Shown one piece after another: positions 42,979-50,449 of a stretch of 64,000 nucleotides of DNA (positions are counted from its first letter, which is position 1; each line of letters begins with the position of its first letter). A program made the translations under genes and the position numbers. The DNA lies in NCBI GenBank assembly GCA_938024995.1, contig CALJDU010000002.1, positions 1 to 64,000 of the forward strand. Reading direction: 5' to 3'. The DNA is from an uncultured bacterium. Its GTDB lineage: Bacteria; Myxococcota_A; Polyangia; Polyangiales; Houyiibacteriaceae. Under the pieces are notes generated by a model that ran no database searches, was not told the origin of the DNA, and saw nothing but the letters and a program-made list of their open reading frames with translations.

Positions 42979-43605
42979 ATGCAAGAGATCTGGCACGCAC
43001 TTGTAAAGGGTGCGCCCTTTTCGTTCATCAACATCGGAGTGCTCGCGCTAGCACTTGCGATCATTGCCGAGCGGTTCTTCTTCATCCTCACCAAGTACAA
43101 GGTGAATGCGACGGAGTTCATGGCTCAGATCCGCAAACTGGTTCAGGCGGGCAACGTCGACCGTGCGATCAAGCTGTGTGAAGCCGCGCCGCTTCCTCTA
43201 CTTCAAGTCATCAAGAGTGGCCTGACGCAGACGAACCGTGGTGAGGAAGCGATCCTGGCGTCCATGGAAGAGAAGATGAACGAGATCGTTCCGAATCTCG
43301 AAAAGCGCATCCCCGCGCTTTGGACGCTCGCGAACATCGCGACGCTCATCGGCCTTCTTGGAACCATTAAGGGTCTCATCACCGCTTTCGAGGCGGTGGG
43401 TACCCTGACGGATCCCGGCGAGCGAACGCGAATGCTCTCTGAGGGTATCGCGGAGGCGATGTGGAACACGTTCCTCGGACTCCTCATCGCTGTTATCTGC
43501 ATGACCGCCCACCTCGTGATTCACGGCATGGCGAAGAAGCAGAAGCACGAGCTTGAGAAGGCCGCGATGAAGCTCGAGAACCTCCTCACGCTTCGCCCTC
43601 GCTGA
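42979..43605 (+). CDS. MotA/TolQ/ExbB proton-channel protein (rightward module)
   Basis: 208 residues with GAGGAG upstream. Three membrane helices; the signature segment is LANIATLIGLLGTIKGLITAFEAVG, followed by EAMWNTFLGLLIAVICMTAHLVI (pore Thr). An N-terminal helix lies near INIGVLALALAIIAERFFF. First gene of the rightward module, followed by two TolR-type genes at 10- and 3-base spacing. Probably a separate stator complex from the leftward module. Confidence 0.88.
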   Translation: MQEIWHALVKGAPFSFINIGVLALALAIIAERFFFILTKYKVNATEFMAQIRKLVQAGNVDRAIKLCEAAPLPLLQVIKSGLTQTNRGEEAILASMEEKMNEIVPNLEKRIPALWTLANIATLIGLLGTIKGLITAFEAVGTLTDPGERTRMLSEGIAEAMWNTFLGLLIAVICMTAHLVIHGMAKKQKHELEKAAMKLENLLTLRPR

Positions 43606-43615
43606 ATAGCGACGG

Positions 43616-44164
43616 ATGCCCAAGCTCACTTCAAAACAGCGGAAGTACATCCGCAAGAAGTCGAAGGTCCCGGAGCTCGGGCCCGACGAGACGGATGATG
43701 AGCTGAACATCATTCCGTTCCTCGACGTCGTCGTGAACATCATCATGTTCCTTCTGATGTCGATGGCAGCGGTTGCATACTTCTCTCAGGTCGAGGCCTC
43801 GTTGCCGAGCTTGGGACGAGGCTCTGGCGGTGCGCCACCCGAGCCTTCTCTCAACTTGAACGTGACGGTCGCGCAGAACGGCATCATCGTGGCGGGTTCG
43901 GGCGGCAAGCTCGCGCCAGGCTGCACTGAGACCGCTTCTGGTCGCGTGATGACCGTTCCGAAGATCGGCTCGGACTACAACTGGGAAGCCCTCACTGCCT
44001 GCGTCGCGCAGGTGAAGCGTGAGTTCCCGGATGAGACGAAGGTGACGATCTCGGGCGACCCGCTCGTGACGTACCAGGACATCATCTCGGCGATGGACGC
44101 TGTGCGGAACAAGGACAGCGATGTTCTCTTCCCAGACGTCCTGCTCTCGGCAGGCGTGAGGTAG
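43616..44164 (+). CDS. TolR/ExbD-type protein (paralogue of the 45436 gene)
   Basis: 182 residues. A basic N-terminus (SKQRKYIRKKSKV), one membrane helix with the Asp in ELNIIPFLDVVVNIIMFLLMSM, and a periplasmic domain with two Cys (KLAPGC and LTACVAQVKREF) likely forming a disulfide, then VTISGDPLVTYQDIISAMDAV. The downstream gene at 45436 is a close copy in helix and domain. Confidence 0.88.
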   Translation: MPKLTSKQRKYIRKKSKVPELGPDETDDELNIIPFLDVVVNIIMFLLMSMAAVAYFSQVEASLPSLGRGSGGAPPEPSLNLNVTVAQNGIIVAGSGGKLAPGCTETASGRVMTVPKIGSDYNWEALTACVAQVKREFPDETKVTISGDPLVTYQDIISAMDAVRNKDSDVLFPDVLLSAGVR

Positions 44165-44167
44165 ACA

Positions 44168-44746
44168 ATGGCCAACAAACCCAAAGGCGAGAAGGACCAA
44201 GAAGTCGCCTCGATGGCCTACGTGAAGCGAATCGTGCGCCGCAATCTCAAGCGGAACGAGCACGAGGAGACGCACGGCCTCAACATCTATCCGATGATGG
44301 ACATGATGACGATTCTGCTCGTCTTCATGGTCATGCAGTTCGCGTCTTCCACGGCCTCGGTCGTGACGAGCAGCGACGAGCTGAAGATCCCCTACTCGGT
44401 CTCCACGGAGCAGCTTGAAGAGACCACGCCGGTCCAGGTCGGACGAACGTCAATCGTCGTCGATGGCCAGCACATTTGTGACCTTCGCGATGGCCTGGTC
44501 GACCCGAGCCTGAAGCGCGGCGGCGGCAACGGCTTCTTGATCATCCCGCTCGATCGAGAGCTTGGCGAGATCTCCACGCGCCTCAAGCGCATCGCAGAGA
44601 TCAACCCTCAGCTCCCGTTCACCGGTGATGTGCAGATCATCGCGGACAGCCGGACCCCGTTCCGCACGCTCTCCGAGATCATCTACACGCTGGGGCAAAA
44701 CGGTTTCAAGAACATGCGCTTCATGGTCGACAAGCCGACCGGCTAA
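44168..44746 (+). CDS. TolR/ExbD-type protein (rightward module, third gene)
   Basis: 192 residues. A long basic N-terminus, membrane helix with Asp in GLNIYPMMDMMTILLVFMVMQF, periplasmic domain ending GFKNMRFMVDKPTG. Three bases after the previous gene. It has no second copy in the window, unlike its partner at 43616. Confidence 0.85.
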   Translation: MANKPKGEKDQEVASMAYVKRIVRRNLKRNEHEETHGLNIYPMMDMMTILLVFMVMQFASSTASVVTSSDELKIPYSVSTEQLEETTPVQVGRTSIVVDGQHICDLRDGLVDPSLKRGGGNGFLIIPLDRELGEISTRLKRIAEINPQLPFTGDVQIIADSRTPFRTLSEIIYTLGQNGFKNMRFMVDKPTG

Positions 44747-44763
44747 GGGCCAACCCATTGATG

Positions 44764-44793
44764 AAAACGCCACGTCTCGCACGTGGCGTTTTT
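44764..44793 (+). terminator. Intrinsic terminator of the rightward TolQ/TolR module
   Basis: AAAACGCCACGT-CTCGC-ACGTGGCGTTTT is a perfect 12-bp stem ending in a run of five T, 17 bases after the stop of the TolR-type gene. A clear rho-independent terminator that also works in reverse. Confidence 0.85.
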
Positions 44794-44816
44794 CGTTAAC
44801 CGGTTATCTTCTCGAC

Positions 44817-45344
44817 GTGCCCGACGAACCGGAGCTGTTGATCGTCGACGACTTCTATCGCGACCACGCGGCGCTCTTCTCGACGCTCGTCAACGAGGTT
44901 GAGTGGGACCGTTCGATGTCCGCGCGGCTGACCGCGTCGTTCGGCGTTCCCTACAACTATCGACAGATGGTCTACCCCGCGGCCCCGATGCATCCCGCGC
45001 TGATCCCAGTCGTCGACGCGCTCCGTGCGCGGCTTGGGATCACGTTCAACAACTGCCTCCTCAACTACTACCTCGACGGTCGAGGGAAGATGGGCTTCCA
45101 CGCGGACGAGACGACGGATCTGGTGCGTGACAGCGGCGTCGCGATCGTGTCGCTTGGCTACGCGCGAAAAATCTCCTTCCGGCGCCAAGACAACATCGAG
45201 GTTCGCTACAAGCGCTTGCTCCCGCCCGGGTCGCTCTTGTTCATGAAGCACGCGGTTCAAGACGAATGGGTGCACGCGATCAAGCGCGAGCGTTACGCGG
45301 AACCGCGCATCAGCCTGACGTGGCGTTGTTTCTTAGGAGTCTGA
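44817..45344 (+). CDS. AlkB-like 2-oxoglutarate/Fe(II)-dependent dioxygenase
   Basis: 175 residues, GTG at 44817. It removes alkyl groups from nucleic-acid bases by oxidative demethylation. Fe ligands: His and Asp in MGFHADE and a distal His in EWVHAIKRE; 2-oxoglutarate-binding Arg in RISLTWR. NNCLLNYYLDGRGKMG precedes the HxD motif as in ALKBH2/AlkB-type proteins. An isolated gene just after a terminator, splitting the TolQ/TolR locus. Confidence 0.88.
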   Translation: MPDEPELLIVDDFYRDHAALFSTLVNEVEWDRSMSARLTASFGVPYNYRQMVYPAAPMHPALIPVVDALRARLGITFNNCLLNYYLDGRGKMGFHADETTDLVRDSGVAIVSLGYARKISFRRQDNIEVRYKRLLPPGSLLFMKHAVQDEWVHAIKRERYAEPRISLTWRCFLGV

Positions 45345-45435
45345 GTCGCAGGCCGCCGATTCACCTCAGCGTTCGCTTCCGTTGCGCGTCCGCCCCCAAC
45401 AGCGAACTTCTAAGCCGAGCCGTTGTCAAACCTCT

Positions 45436-45966
45436 ATGCGAATCACTCGAGCGCAGCGGAGGTTCATCCGCGTGAAGTCCAAGGTGAGCGAGACACGCGA
45501 TACGACGGGCGATGAGCTCAACATCATTCCGTTCCTCGACGTGGTGGTGAACATCATCATGTTCTTGTTGATGTCGATGGCGTCGGTCTCGTTCTTCTCG
45601 CAAGCGGAGGCGACGCTTCCCGGGCACGGTCCGCTCTCGTCCGCAGACGGGCTCCGCCTAAGCGTCACGGTCGCGGAAGGCGGCATCATCGTCGCGGGCT
45701 CTGGCGGCAAGCTCGCGTCCGGTTGCGTGACGACCGAGGCAGGTCGCGCGACGACCGTTCCCCGTACATCCGCGGGCTACGATTGGGGCGCGCTCACGGC
45801 GTGCGTGAGCGAAGTGAAGCGCGAGTTCCCGAACGAGACGCAGGTCACGATCTCCGGCGATCCACGCGTGACCTACCAAGACATCATCTCCGCGATGGAC
45901 GCGGTGCGAAGCAACGGAGACCTCCCGCTCTTCGCCGATGTGCGTCTCTCCGCCGGCCTCCGTTAG
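45436..45966 (+). CDS. TolR/ExbD-type protein, second copy of the 43616 type
   Basis: 176 residues from the ATG at 45436. Same plan as 43616-44164: basic N-terminus, DELNIIPFLDVVVNIIMFLLMSM helix, GGIIVAGSGGKLASGC, ALTACVSEVKREFPNET, VTISGDPRVTYQDIISAMDAVRS. The periplasmic domain has diverged more than the helix. No TolQ gene accompanies it; it may swap into another stator. Confidence 0.88.
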   Translation: MRITRAQRRFIRVKSKVSETRDTTGDELNIIPFLDVVVNIIMFLLMSMASVSFFSQAEATLPGHGPLSSADGLRLSVTVAEGGIIVAGSGGKLASGCVTTEAGRATTVPRTSAGYDWGALTACVSEVKREFPNETQVTISGDPRVTYQDIISAMDAVRSNGDLPLFADVRLSAGLR

Positions 45967-46093
45967 AGCGGATCTCGTAATCGGACGGACGGCTGCGGAT
46001 GAAGCGGACGGCTGAGCGCCGAGGGAGTGATGAGATGCGCTCTAGGAACTTCTCCCGTCGTCCGCTGTCTGACCGCGAAGAGAAGGAACAGTC

Positions 46094-46534
46094 ATGGCGA
46101 GCATTCAAACAGGGAGCGGACGACGTCGACGTAAAGCGGTTGACGTGGAGATCCCGCTCATCCCTTTCATCGACCTGCTCCTGTGCTGCGTCATGTTCCT
46201 CTTGGTCACCGCGGTGTGGAACCAGCTCGCGCGGGTTCACGTGACGCAACGAACCGACCCCGAGGAGTTCGGGATCAGCTCCGGTCCGCGGCGGGTTCGC
46301 CTCCAACTCGAGGTCACGAGCACAGGCTACGTACTCGCTTCCACGCTCGGCGACCGAACTCCGTTCACCCGCGAAGACGTCACCGCGTTGACCGACGCGC
46401 TGCGCGCTCGCAGCCGTGAGGACTCCCTCTCGTCCATCACGATCGCGCCCGATGATGACGTGACCCACGGCGACGTCATCCGCGCGATGGACATCGCGCT
46501 TGGGAGCGGCTTCCGCGCGCTCGACCTGAGCTGA
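46094..46534 (+). CDS. TolR/ExbD-type protein, second copy of the 41196 type
   Basis: 146 residues, ATG with AAGGA upstream. The helix EIPLIPFIDLLLCCVMFLLVTAVWNQLAR is nearly the same as in the protein at 41196-41669, and the periplasmic STGYVLASTLGDRTPF and ITIAPDDDVTHGDVIRAMDIALG match that family. It forms an orphan pair with the gene at 45436 and ends directly against the convergent gene at 46535. Confidence 0.88.
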   Translation: MASIQTGSGRRRRKAVDVEIPLIPFIDLLLCCVMFLLVTAVWNQLARVHVTQRTDPEEFGISSGPRRVRLQLEVTSTGYVLASTLGDRTPFTREDVTALTDALRARSREDSLSSITIAPDDDVTHGDVIRAMDIALGSGFRALDLS

Positions 46535-47146
46535 CTACTCTTCGGTCGTCATCAACGGCGGGACACGATCGAGCGCGGAGCGAACCTCCCGGTCGACGGT
46601 CGACGAGCCCCAGGGCCCGTTCAACACGATGTTACGGCGACGGGTCATGACGAAGTTCGCGAGGTTCTCTTGCATGCCGAGCTGCGACTGCGTCACGCCA
46701 TCGGGATCGTAGAGCACCTTCAAGTTCGGCACATCGACGAGGCCGTACTCATCCCAGGTCCGGTAGCAATCTCCTGGTGTGACCGGGCTGCGATCGGCGG
46801 TCGCCTCGACCACGACCCACGTCTCAAAATCATCGTCGCCCGCGGCCTCCAGAAAGCCCATGTGCTCGTTGACCATTTCGTTTCGGAGATGTTCGCGACA
46901 CGGCGGGCACCACGCCGCGAAGTTGTAGACGAGCGACACGCGACGTCCGCAGAGGGCGTTGAGCTGAATCGGCGTCCCGTCACACTCGTAGAGCGTCACG
47001 TCGGGCGCAACATCGCCCGGCATCGTTCCGAACGGACCGTCAGGCGGACAGCCAGGGATCATCGTCTCCGGCTCCGCTCCGGGCGCTTCGCCGCAGCCCA
47101 TCGCTAGCGTCAACGAAATCGAAACGAGGGAGATGACAACGCGCAT
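46535..47146 (-). CDS. TlpA-like thioredoxin-fold lipoprotein
   Basis: 203 residues. Signal MRVVISLVSISLTLAMGC (lipobox AMGC). Thioredoxin-like domain with active-site AWCPPC in YNFAAWCPPCREHL (redox Cys pair) and a cis-Pro-type VPNLKVLYDP segment. Extra Cys in CPPDG, YECDG, ALCGRR and DCYRTW. Probably a periplasm-facing thiol-disulfide reductase. Divergent from the CysQ-type gene with a hairpin repeat between. Confidence 0.83.
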   Translation of the reverse strand: MRVVISLVSISLTLAMGCGEAPGAEPETMIPGCPPDGPFGTMPGDVAPDVTLYECDGTPIQLNALCGRRVSLVYNFAAWCPPCREHLRNEMVNEHMGFLEAAGDDDFETWVVVEATADRSPVTPGDCYRTWDEYGLVDVPNLKVLYDPDGVTQSQLGMQENLANFVMTRRRNIVLNGPWGSSTVDREVRSALDRVPPLMTTEE

Positions 47147-47183
47147 GGGACGACTGTACCAGGGTCACGCCCGGCTGTACTTC

Positions 47184-47240
47184 TGGGGTCTTTTTCGAGA
47201 CCCCCTCGCCTTCGGCGATTCCCCCAAACGTTCGCGAGGC
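47184..47240 (+). repeat. Dispersed intergenic hairpin repeat, copy C
   Basis: GGGGTCT-TTTTCG-AGACCCC (47185-47204), then TCGCC-TTC-GGCGA (47206-47218), then TTCCCCCAAACGTTCGCG. Compared with copy B the second hairpin keeps its TTC loop and pairing while three of its four inner base pairs differ. It lies between divergent genes. Confidence 0.65.
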
Positions 47241-47345
47241 GTGAGCCGTCAAGCCTGCGCGCGAAGTGCGCGCCGTCCTCGCTCTTGGAGGCTTCGCTGC
47301 TCCAAACCGCAAGCGCGACGCCCGTCGACCTGCTATGCCGCGCCC

Positions 47346-48173
47346 ATGCTCCAGCGTGAACTCGACGAGGTCTCCCGTATCGCCATCGAAGCGGGCGCCA
47401 TTCTCATGAAGATCTACGCGACCGATTTCGACGTCGCGTTCAAGAGCGAGAAGAACCCGGTCACAGAAGCGGACACGCTCGCGAACGAGTTCATCGTGAC
47501 GCAGCTTCGCAAGCTCTTCCCGGACGATGGCGTCGTGGCCGAAGAGACCTCTGACCAGAGCGATGCCAAGCGCATGGGTCGCTGTTGGTACGTCGATCCC
47601 CTCGACGGCACGAAAGAGTTCATCAAGAAGAACGGTGAGTTCAGCGTGATGATCGGCCTCACCATCGAAGGCAAAGCCACGCTCGGGGTCGTCTATCAGC
47701 CCGCCAAAGACAAGCTCTACCGCGGCGTGGTCGGACACGGCGCGACCTTGAGCGTCGCCGGGGACCGGCGTGAACTCCGCGTGAGCGACGTCGCCCCCGC
47801 TTCCAAGCTCAAGCTCGTTTGCTCGCGCTCTCATCGCGCCAAGAGCATCGACATGGTCGTGAACCGCCTCGGGATCACCGACGAGATGGTCAGCGGATCG
47901 GTCGGTCTCAAGGTTGGCGTGATCGCGGAGCGAACCGCGGACGTCTACGTCCACATCACCGACAAGTCGATGGCGTGGGACGCAGCTGGACCCGAAGCGG
48001 TGCTCAAGGCCGCCGGCGGTCGGTTCACCCGATTGGACGGCGTCGAGTACGTCTACGACGGGGAAGACCTCCGCACGCACGGAGGCATTTTGGCCTGCAA
48101 CGCCGCGAGCTTCGACGAAGTGCTGCCGGCCGCCCGCGCCGTGAGCGAGGAGATCGGGTTCCTCACGCGCTGA
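47346..48173 (+). CDS. cysQ: CysQ / inositol-monophosphatase-family phosphatase
   Basis: 275 residues from the ATG at 47346. Li-sensitive Mg-dependent phosphatase fold: KNPVTEAD, DGVVAEE, DPLDGTKEFIKKNGEF (metal-binding and CysQ-like, Lys-Glu-Phe), and SMAWDAAGPEAVLKAAGG. CysQ removes the 3'-phosphate from PAP left by sulfotransfer reactions. The KEFIKKNGEF form favours the CysQ branch over inositol phosphatases. Cytosolic, single gene. Confidence 0.85.
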   Translation: MLQRELDEVSRIAIEAGAILMKIYATDFDVAFKSEKNPVTEADTLANEFIVTQLRKLFPDDGVVAEETSDQSDAKRMGRCWYVDPLDGTKEFIKKNGEFSVMIGLTIEGKATLGVVYQPAKDKLYRGVVGHGATLSVAGDRRELRVSDVAPASKLKLVCSRSHRAKSIDMVVNRLGITDEMVSGSVGLKVGVIAERTADVYVHITDKSMAWDAAGPEAVLKAAGGRFTRLDGVEYVYDGEDLRTHGGILACNAASFDEVLPAARAVSEEIGFLTR

Positions 48174-48208
48174 CGCTGCTCTCGTGACAACCCTTGAGCG
48201 GTGGTCGG

Positions 48209-49048
48209 CTAGCCGCGCCAGGACGCGAGGAGCTCGGGCAACGACTCCGTGAACGTGATCGTCTTTTCGCGATTGCGCTCATCCATGTTCGGGTGGTCGC
48301 GGTTGAGCCGGATCAAGGTCGCGCCGTCGACCTGCGCGGCGAGCTCCTCAAACGGGTACTTGATAATGCCGGGCGTGTTGTAGCCGACGCCCAGCTCGAT
48401 CAGCACCAGCTTCCCTCCGGCGTTCGCTTCGACGAAACGCTGGTAGCGCGCGGCCGCGGCCTCCCACTCCCCGTTCTCGATGAAGTGCGCATCGATTCGA
48501 ATGTGCGGAAACATCGGGCCTCCACAGTTCGGACAGACCGGAACGAGCGCGCTCGGGATCGCGAGGTCTTCTTGCTGCGCCGCCATGGCGCGGACCGCGG
48601 CTTCGTTGTCGTAGAGGGTGTCGTGGCACGCGGTCTGACACTGGAACTTCCCGTAGTCGCCTTGTGTCGCGAAGACCTTCGCGGGATCGAACCCGGCGCG
48701 AAAGAAGTGCATGTCAACATTCGTCGTGAGGACGAAGTGCGTCTTATCCGCGATCAGCGCGAAGAGGTCGCGGTAGGGCGCGCCGACCTCATAGTCGTAG
48801 CGGTTGATCAAGATGTGGCGCGAGGCGTACGCCCACCACTGCTCCCGCCGCGGGAACGGATAGAACATGGTTGAGTACATGTCCCTGAGGCCAAAACGCG
48901 CGATGAAGTCCGGGAAGTTCTTCTCGAAGCGAGCGCCGCCGTAGGTGAGCCCAGCGGCCGCCGAGAACCCGGCGCCGGCGCCGATGAGCACCGCGTCCGC
49001 GTTTCGGATCGCCTCCGCGGCGCGATCACGTCGCTCAGGAAAGGACAT
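48209..49048 (-). CDS. SirTM-class sirtuin (probable protein ADP-ribosyltransferase)
   Basis: 279 residues from the ATG at 49048; a start at 49084 is possible. NAD-binding motif IGAGAGFSAAAGLTYGG. The segment RFEKNFPDFIARFGLRDMYS and the YPF motif are typical of SirTM (class M) sirtuins. TTNVDMHFF and FATQGDYGKFQC show Gln where ordinary sirtuins have the catalytic His, consistent with ADP-ribosyl transfer rather than deacylation. Zinc Cys: CQTAC and CPNC. It overlaps the macrodomain gene by 14 bases. In Staphylococcus/Streptococcus SirTM modifies a lipoylated GcvH-L; no such gene is seen here. Confidence 0.88.
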   Translation of the reverse strand: MSFPERRDRAAEAIRNADAVLIGAGAGFSAAAGLTYGGARFEKNFPDFIARFGLRDMYSTMFYPFPRREQWWAYASRHILINRYDYEVGAPYRDLFALIADKTHFVLTTNVDMHFFRAGFDPAKVFATQGDYGKFQCQTACHDTLYDNEAAVRAMAAQQEDLAIPSALVPVCPNCGGPMFPHIRIDAHFIENGEWEAAAARYQRFVEANAGGKLVLIELGVGYNTPGIIKYPFEELAAQVDGATLIRLNRDHPNMDERNREKTITFTESLPELLASWRG

Positions 49049-49793
49049 GTTCGTAGAGCTCCCAGTCACGATCGAGGAAGACATTGAAGATCACCTGTGG
49101 CCCGCTCCCGTGATCCGCAACCCACTCGCGAACCGTGCGCACCGCGACATCAGCCGCTTGGTCTTGCGGGTAGCCGTAGACCCCGGTCGAGATGCAGCAA
49201 AACGCGATCGTCGCGAGCCCCATGTCGTTCGCGAGGTCGAGGCTGTTTCGGTAGCAAGACGCGAGAGCCTCGGCGTCACTCATGCTCGGCGCGTTGTCTC
49301 GAACGATCGGTCCCACGGTGTGAAAGATGTTCCGGCTCGGCAGGTTGTAAGCGGAGGTCGACACCACATCACCGGTCGGGAGCTGCCCCCCTTTCATGCG
49401 GAGGTCGCAGTCGCGCCGAACCTGAATCCCAGCCCAAGTGTGGATCACGTTGTCGATGCAGCCATGAAGAGGCTGAAAGCAACCGAGCAGCTGCGCGTTG
49501 CAAGCGTTGACGATCGCGTCCGCGGACAGTCGCGTGATGTCGCCCTGCCAAAGCGCCACCCGGTTCGTGAAGGAAAACAAAGAGACATCCTCGACCCCGC
49601 GCGTTCGGGTCTCCTCCTGCAAGAACGCGTTCTGTGCCTCGAGCAAGACGTCACTGGCTGGGCCGGCTGGGCGAACGTTGCACAACGCGCGGAACTGTCG
49701 CCGGACGTCTTCCACCGGTTGTGACGCGGAGAGCGGAGGCTCACCTCGCTCCTCACGAAGGAGATCGACCACTCGCCGCAGGTGTTCCTCCAC
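49035..49793 (-). CDS. Zinc-macrodomain ADP-ribosylhydrolase, SirTM partner
   Basis: 252 residues from GTG 49793. The N-terminal ~70 residues are helical. The macrodomain follows: DAIVNACNAQLLGCFQPLHGCIDNVIHTWAG, where the Cys/His set matches the zinc-bound catalytic site of SirTM-linked macrodomains. Then GDVVSTSAYNLPSRNIFHTVGPI and STGVYGYPQDQAADVAV (ADP-ribose binding). It removes ADP-ribose from proteins, reversing the sirtuin encoded immediately downstream. Confidence 0.9.
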   Translation of the reverse strand: MEEHLRRVVDLLREERGEPPLSASQPVEDVRRQFRALCNVRPAGPASDVLLEAQNAFLQEETRTRGVEDVSLFSFTNRVALWQGDITRLSADAIVNACNAQLLGCFQPLHGCIDNVIHTWAGIQVRRDCDLRMKGGQLPTGDVVSTSAYNLPSRNIFHTVGPIVRDNAPSMSDAEALASCYRNSLDLANDMGLATIAFCCISTGVYGYPQDQAADVAVRTVREWVADHGSGPQVIFNVFLDRDWELYEHVLS

Positions 49794-49826
49794 GCGGCCA
49801 AGCCTACACAACGAGCGTCGCTATCA

Positions 49827-50417
49827 CTACGGGCGACATCGCTGCAAACCGGCGGGGGACGGCGACACGGTCCGCGCCATCGCGCACTCTATCGCGGCCA
49901 TGGTCACGTCATCGAAGGGAGAAACGCCGGCACAGATCGCGGGCCTGAAGTGCCTCGAGCGAAACGAGTAATCGCTCCGCGTGGTCGTCTCGACCGCGAG
50001 ACAGACCTGAGTCGGCGTCATCTCAAACATCTCGAGCGGGGCGGCGTCGATCTGACGCGCCAGCGCGTCGATCTCGTCGGCGCTGAGCGTCCCTTGGGTC
50101 AGCGATCCGTTGGGTTCGGACGAGGTCCACGCGCCGCTCTCCCAAATCGTAACGACCCATGGCGTCGGCGAGACAGCCATCCGCTCCGTCGTCGTGACGC
50201 GATAGAGCGGCACGCTGGCTTGCGCTCCCGCTGGAGCATCGGGCGGGTCGAAGGTCGTCGTCGCTTCTTCCGCACCTGCCGCTGCGGCCTGGGTCGTTTC
50301 TCGTTCCGCCACCGGCGCGCGCGTCGACACGACCTCGGGACGGGCGGCGCCACACCCGACGAGCGCGATCATCAGGAGAGGCAAGAGAGAACAGCGAGAT
50401 GAGCGTGCGGTGTTCAT
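49827..50417 (-). CDS. Lipoprotein of unknown function (196 aa)
   Basis: Signal MNTARSSRCSLLPLLMIALVGC with lipobox LVGC. Ala/Glu/Thr-rich linker to ~60, then a compact domain with two Cys pairs (TQVCLAVE, RPAICAG, AIECAMA, LQRC) and VTIWESGAW. It may be a small beta-rich envelope protein. No catalytic motif; not recognised. Same strand as the macrodomain gene but with its own spacing. Confidence 0.68.
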   Translation of the reverse strand: MNTARSSRCSLLPLLMIALVGCGAARPEVVSTRAPVAERETTQAAAAGAEEATTTFDPPDAPAGAQASVPLYRVTTTERMAVSPTPWVVTIWESGAWTSSEPNGSLTQGTLSADEIDALARQIDAAPLEMFEMTPTQVCLAVETTTRSDYSFRSRHFRPAICAGVSPFDDVTMAAIECAMARTVSPSPAGLQRCRP

Positions 50418-50449
50418 CTACGTTAAGACGCGCGACGCGCTGTTTCGGT

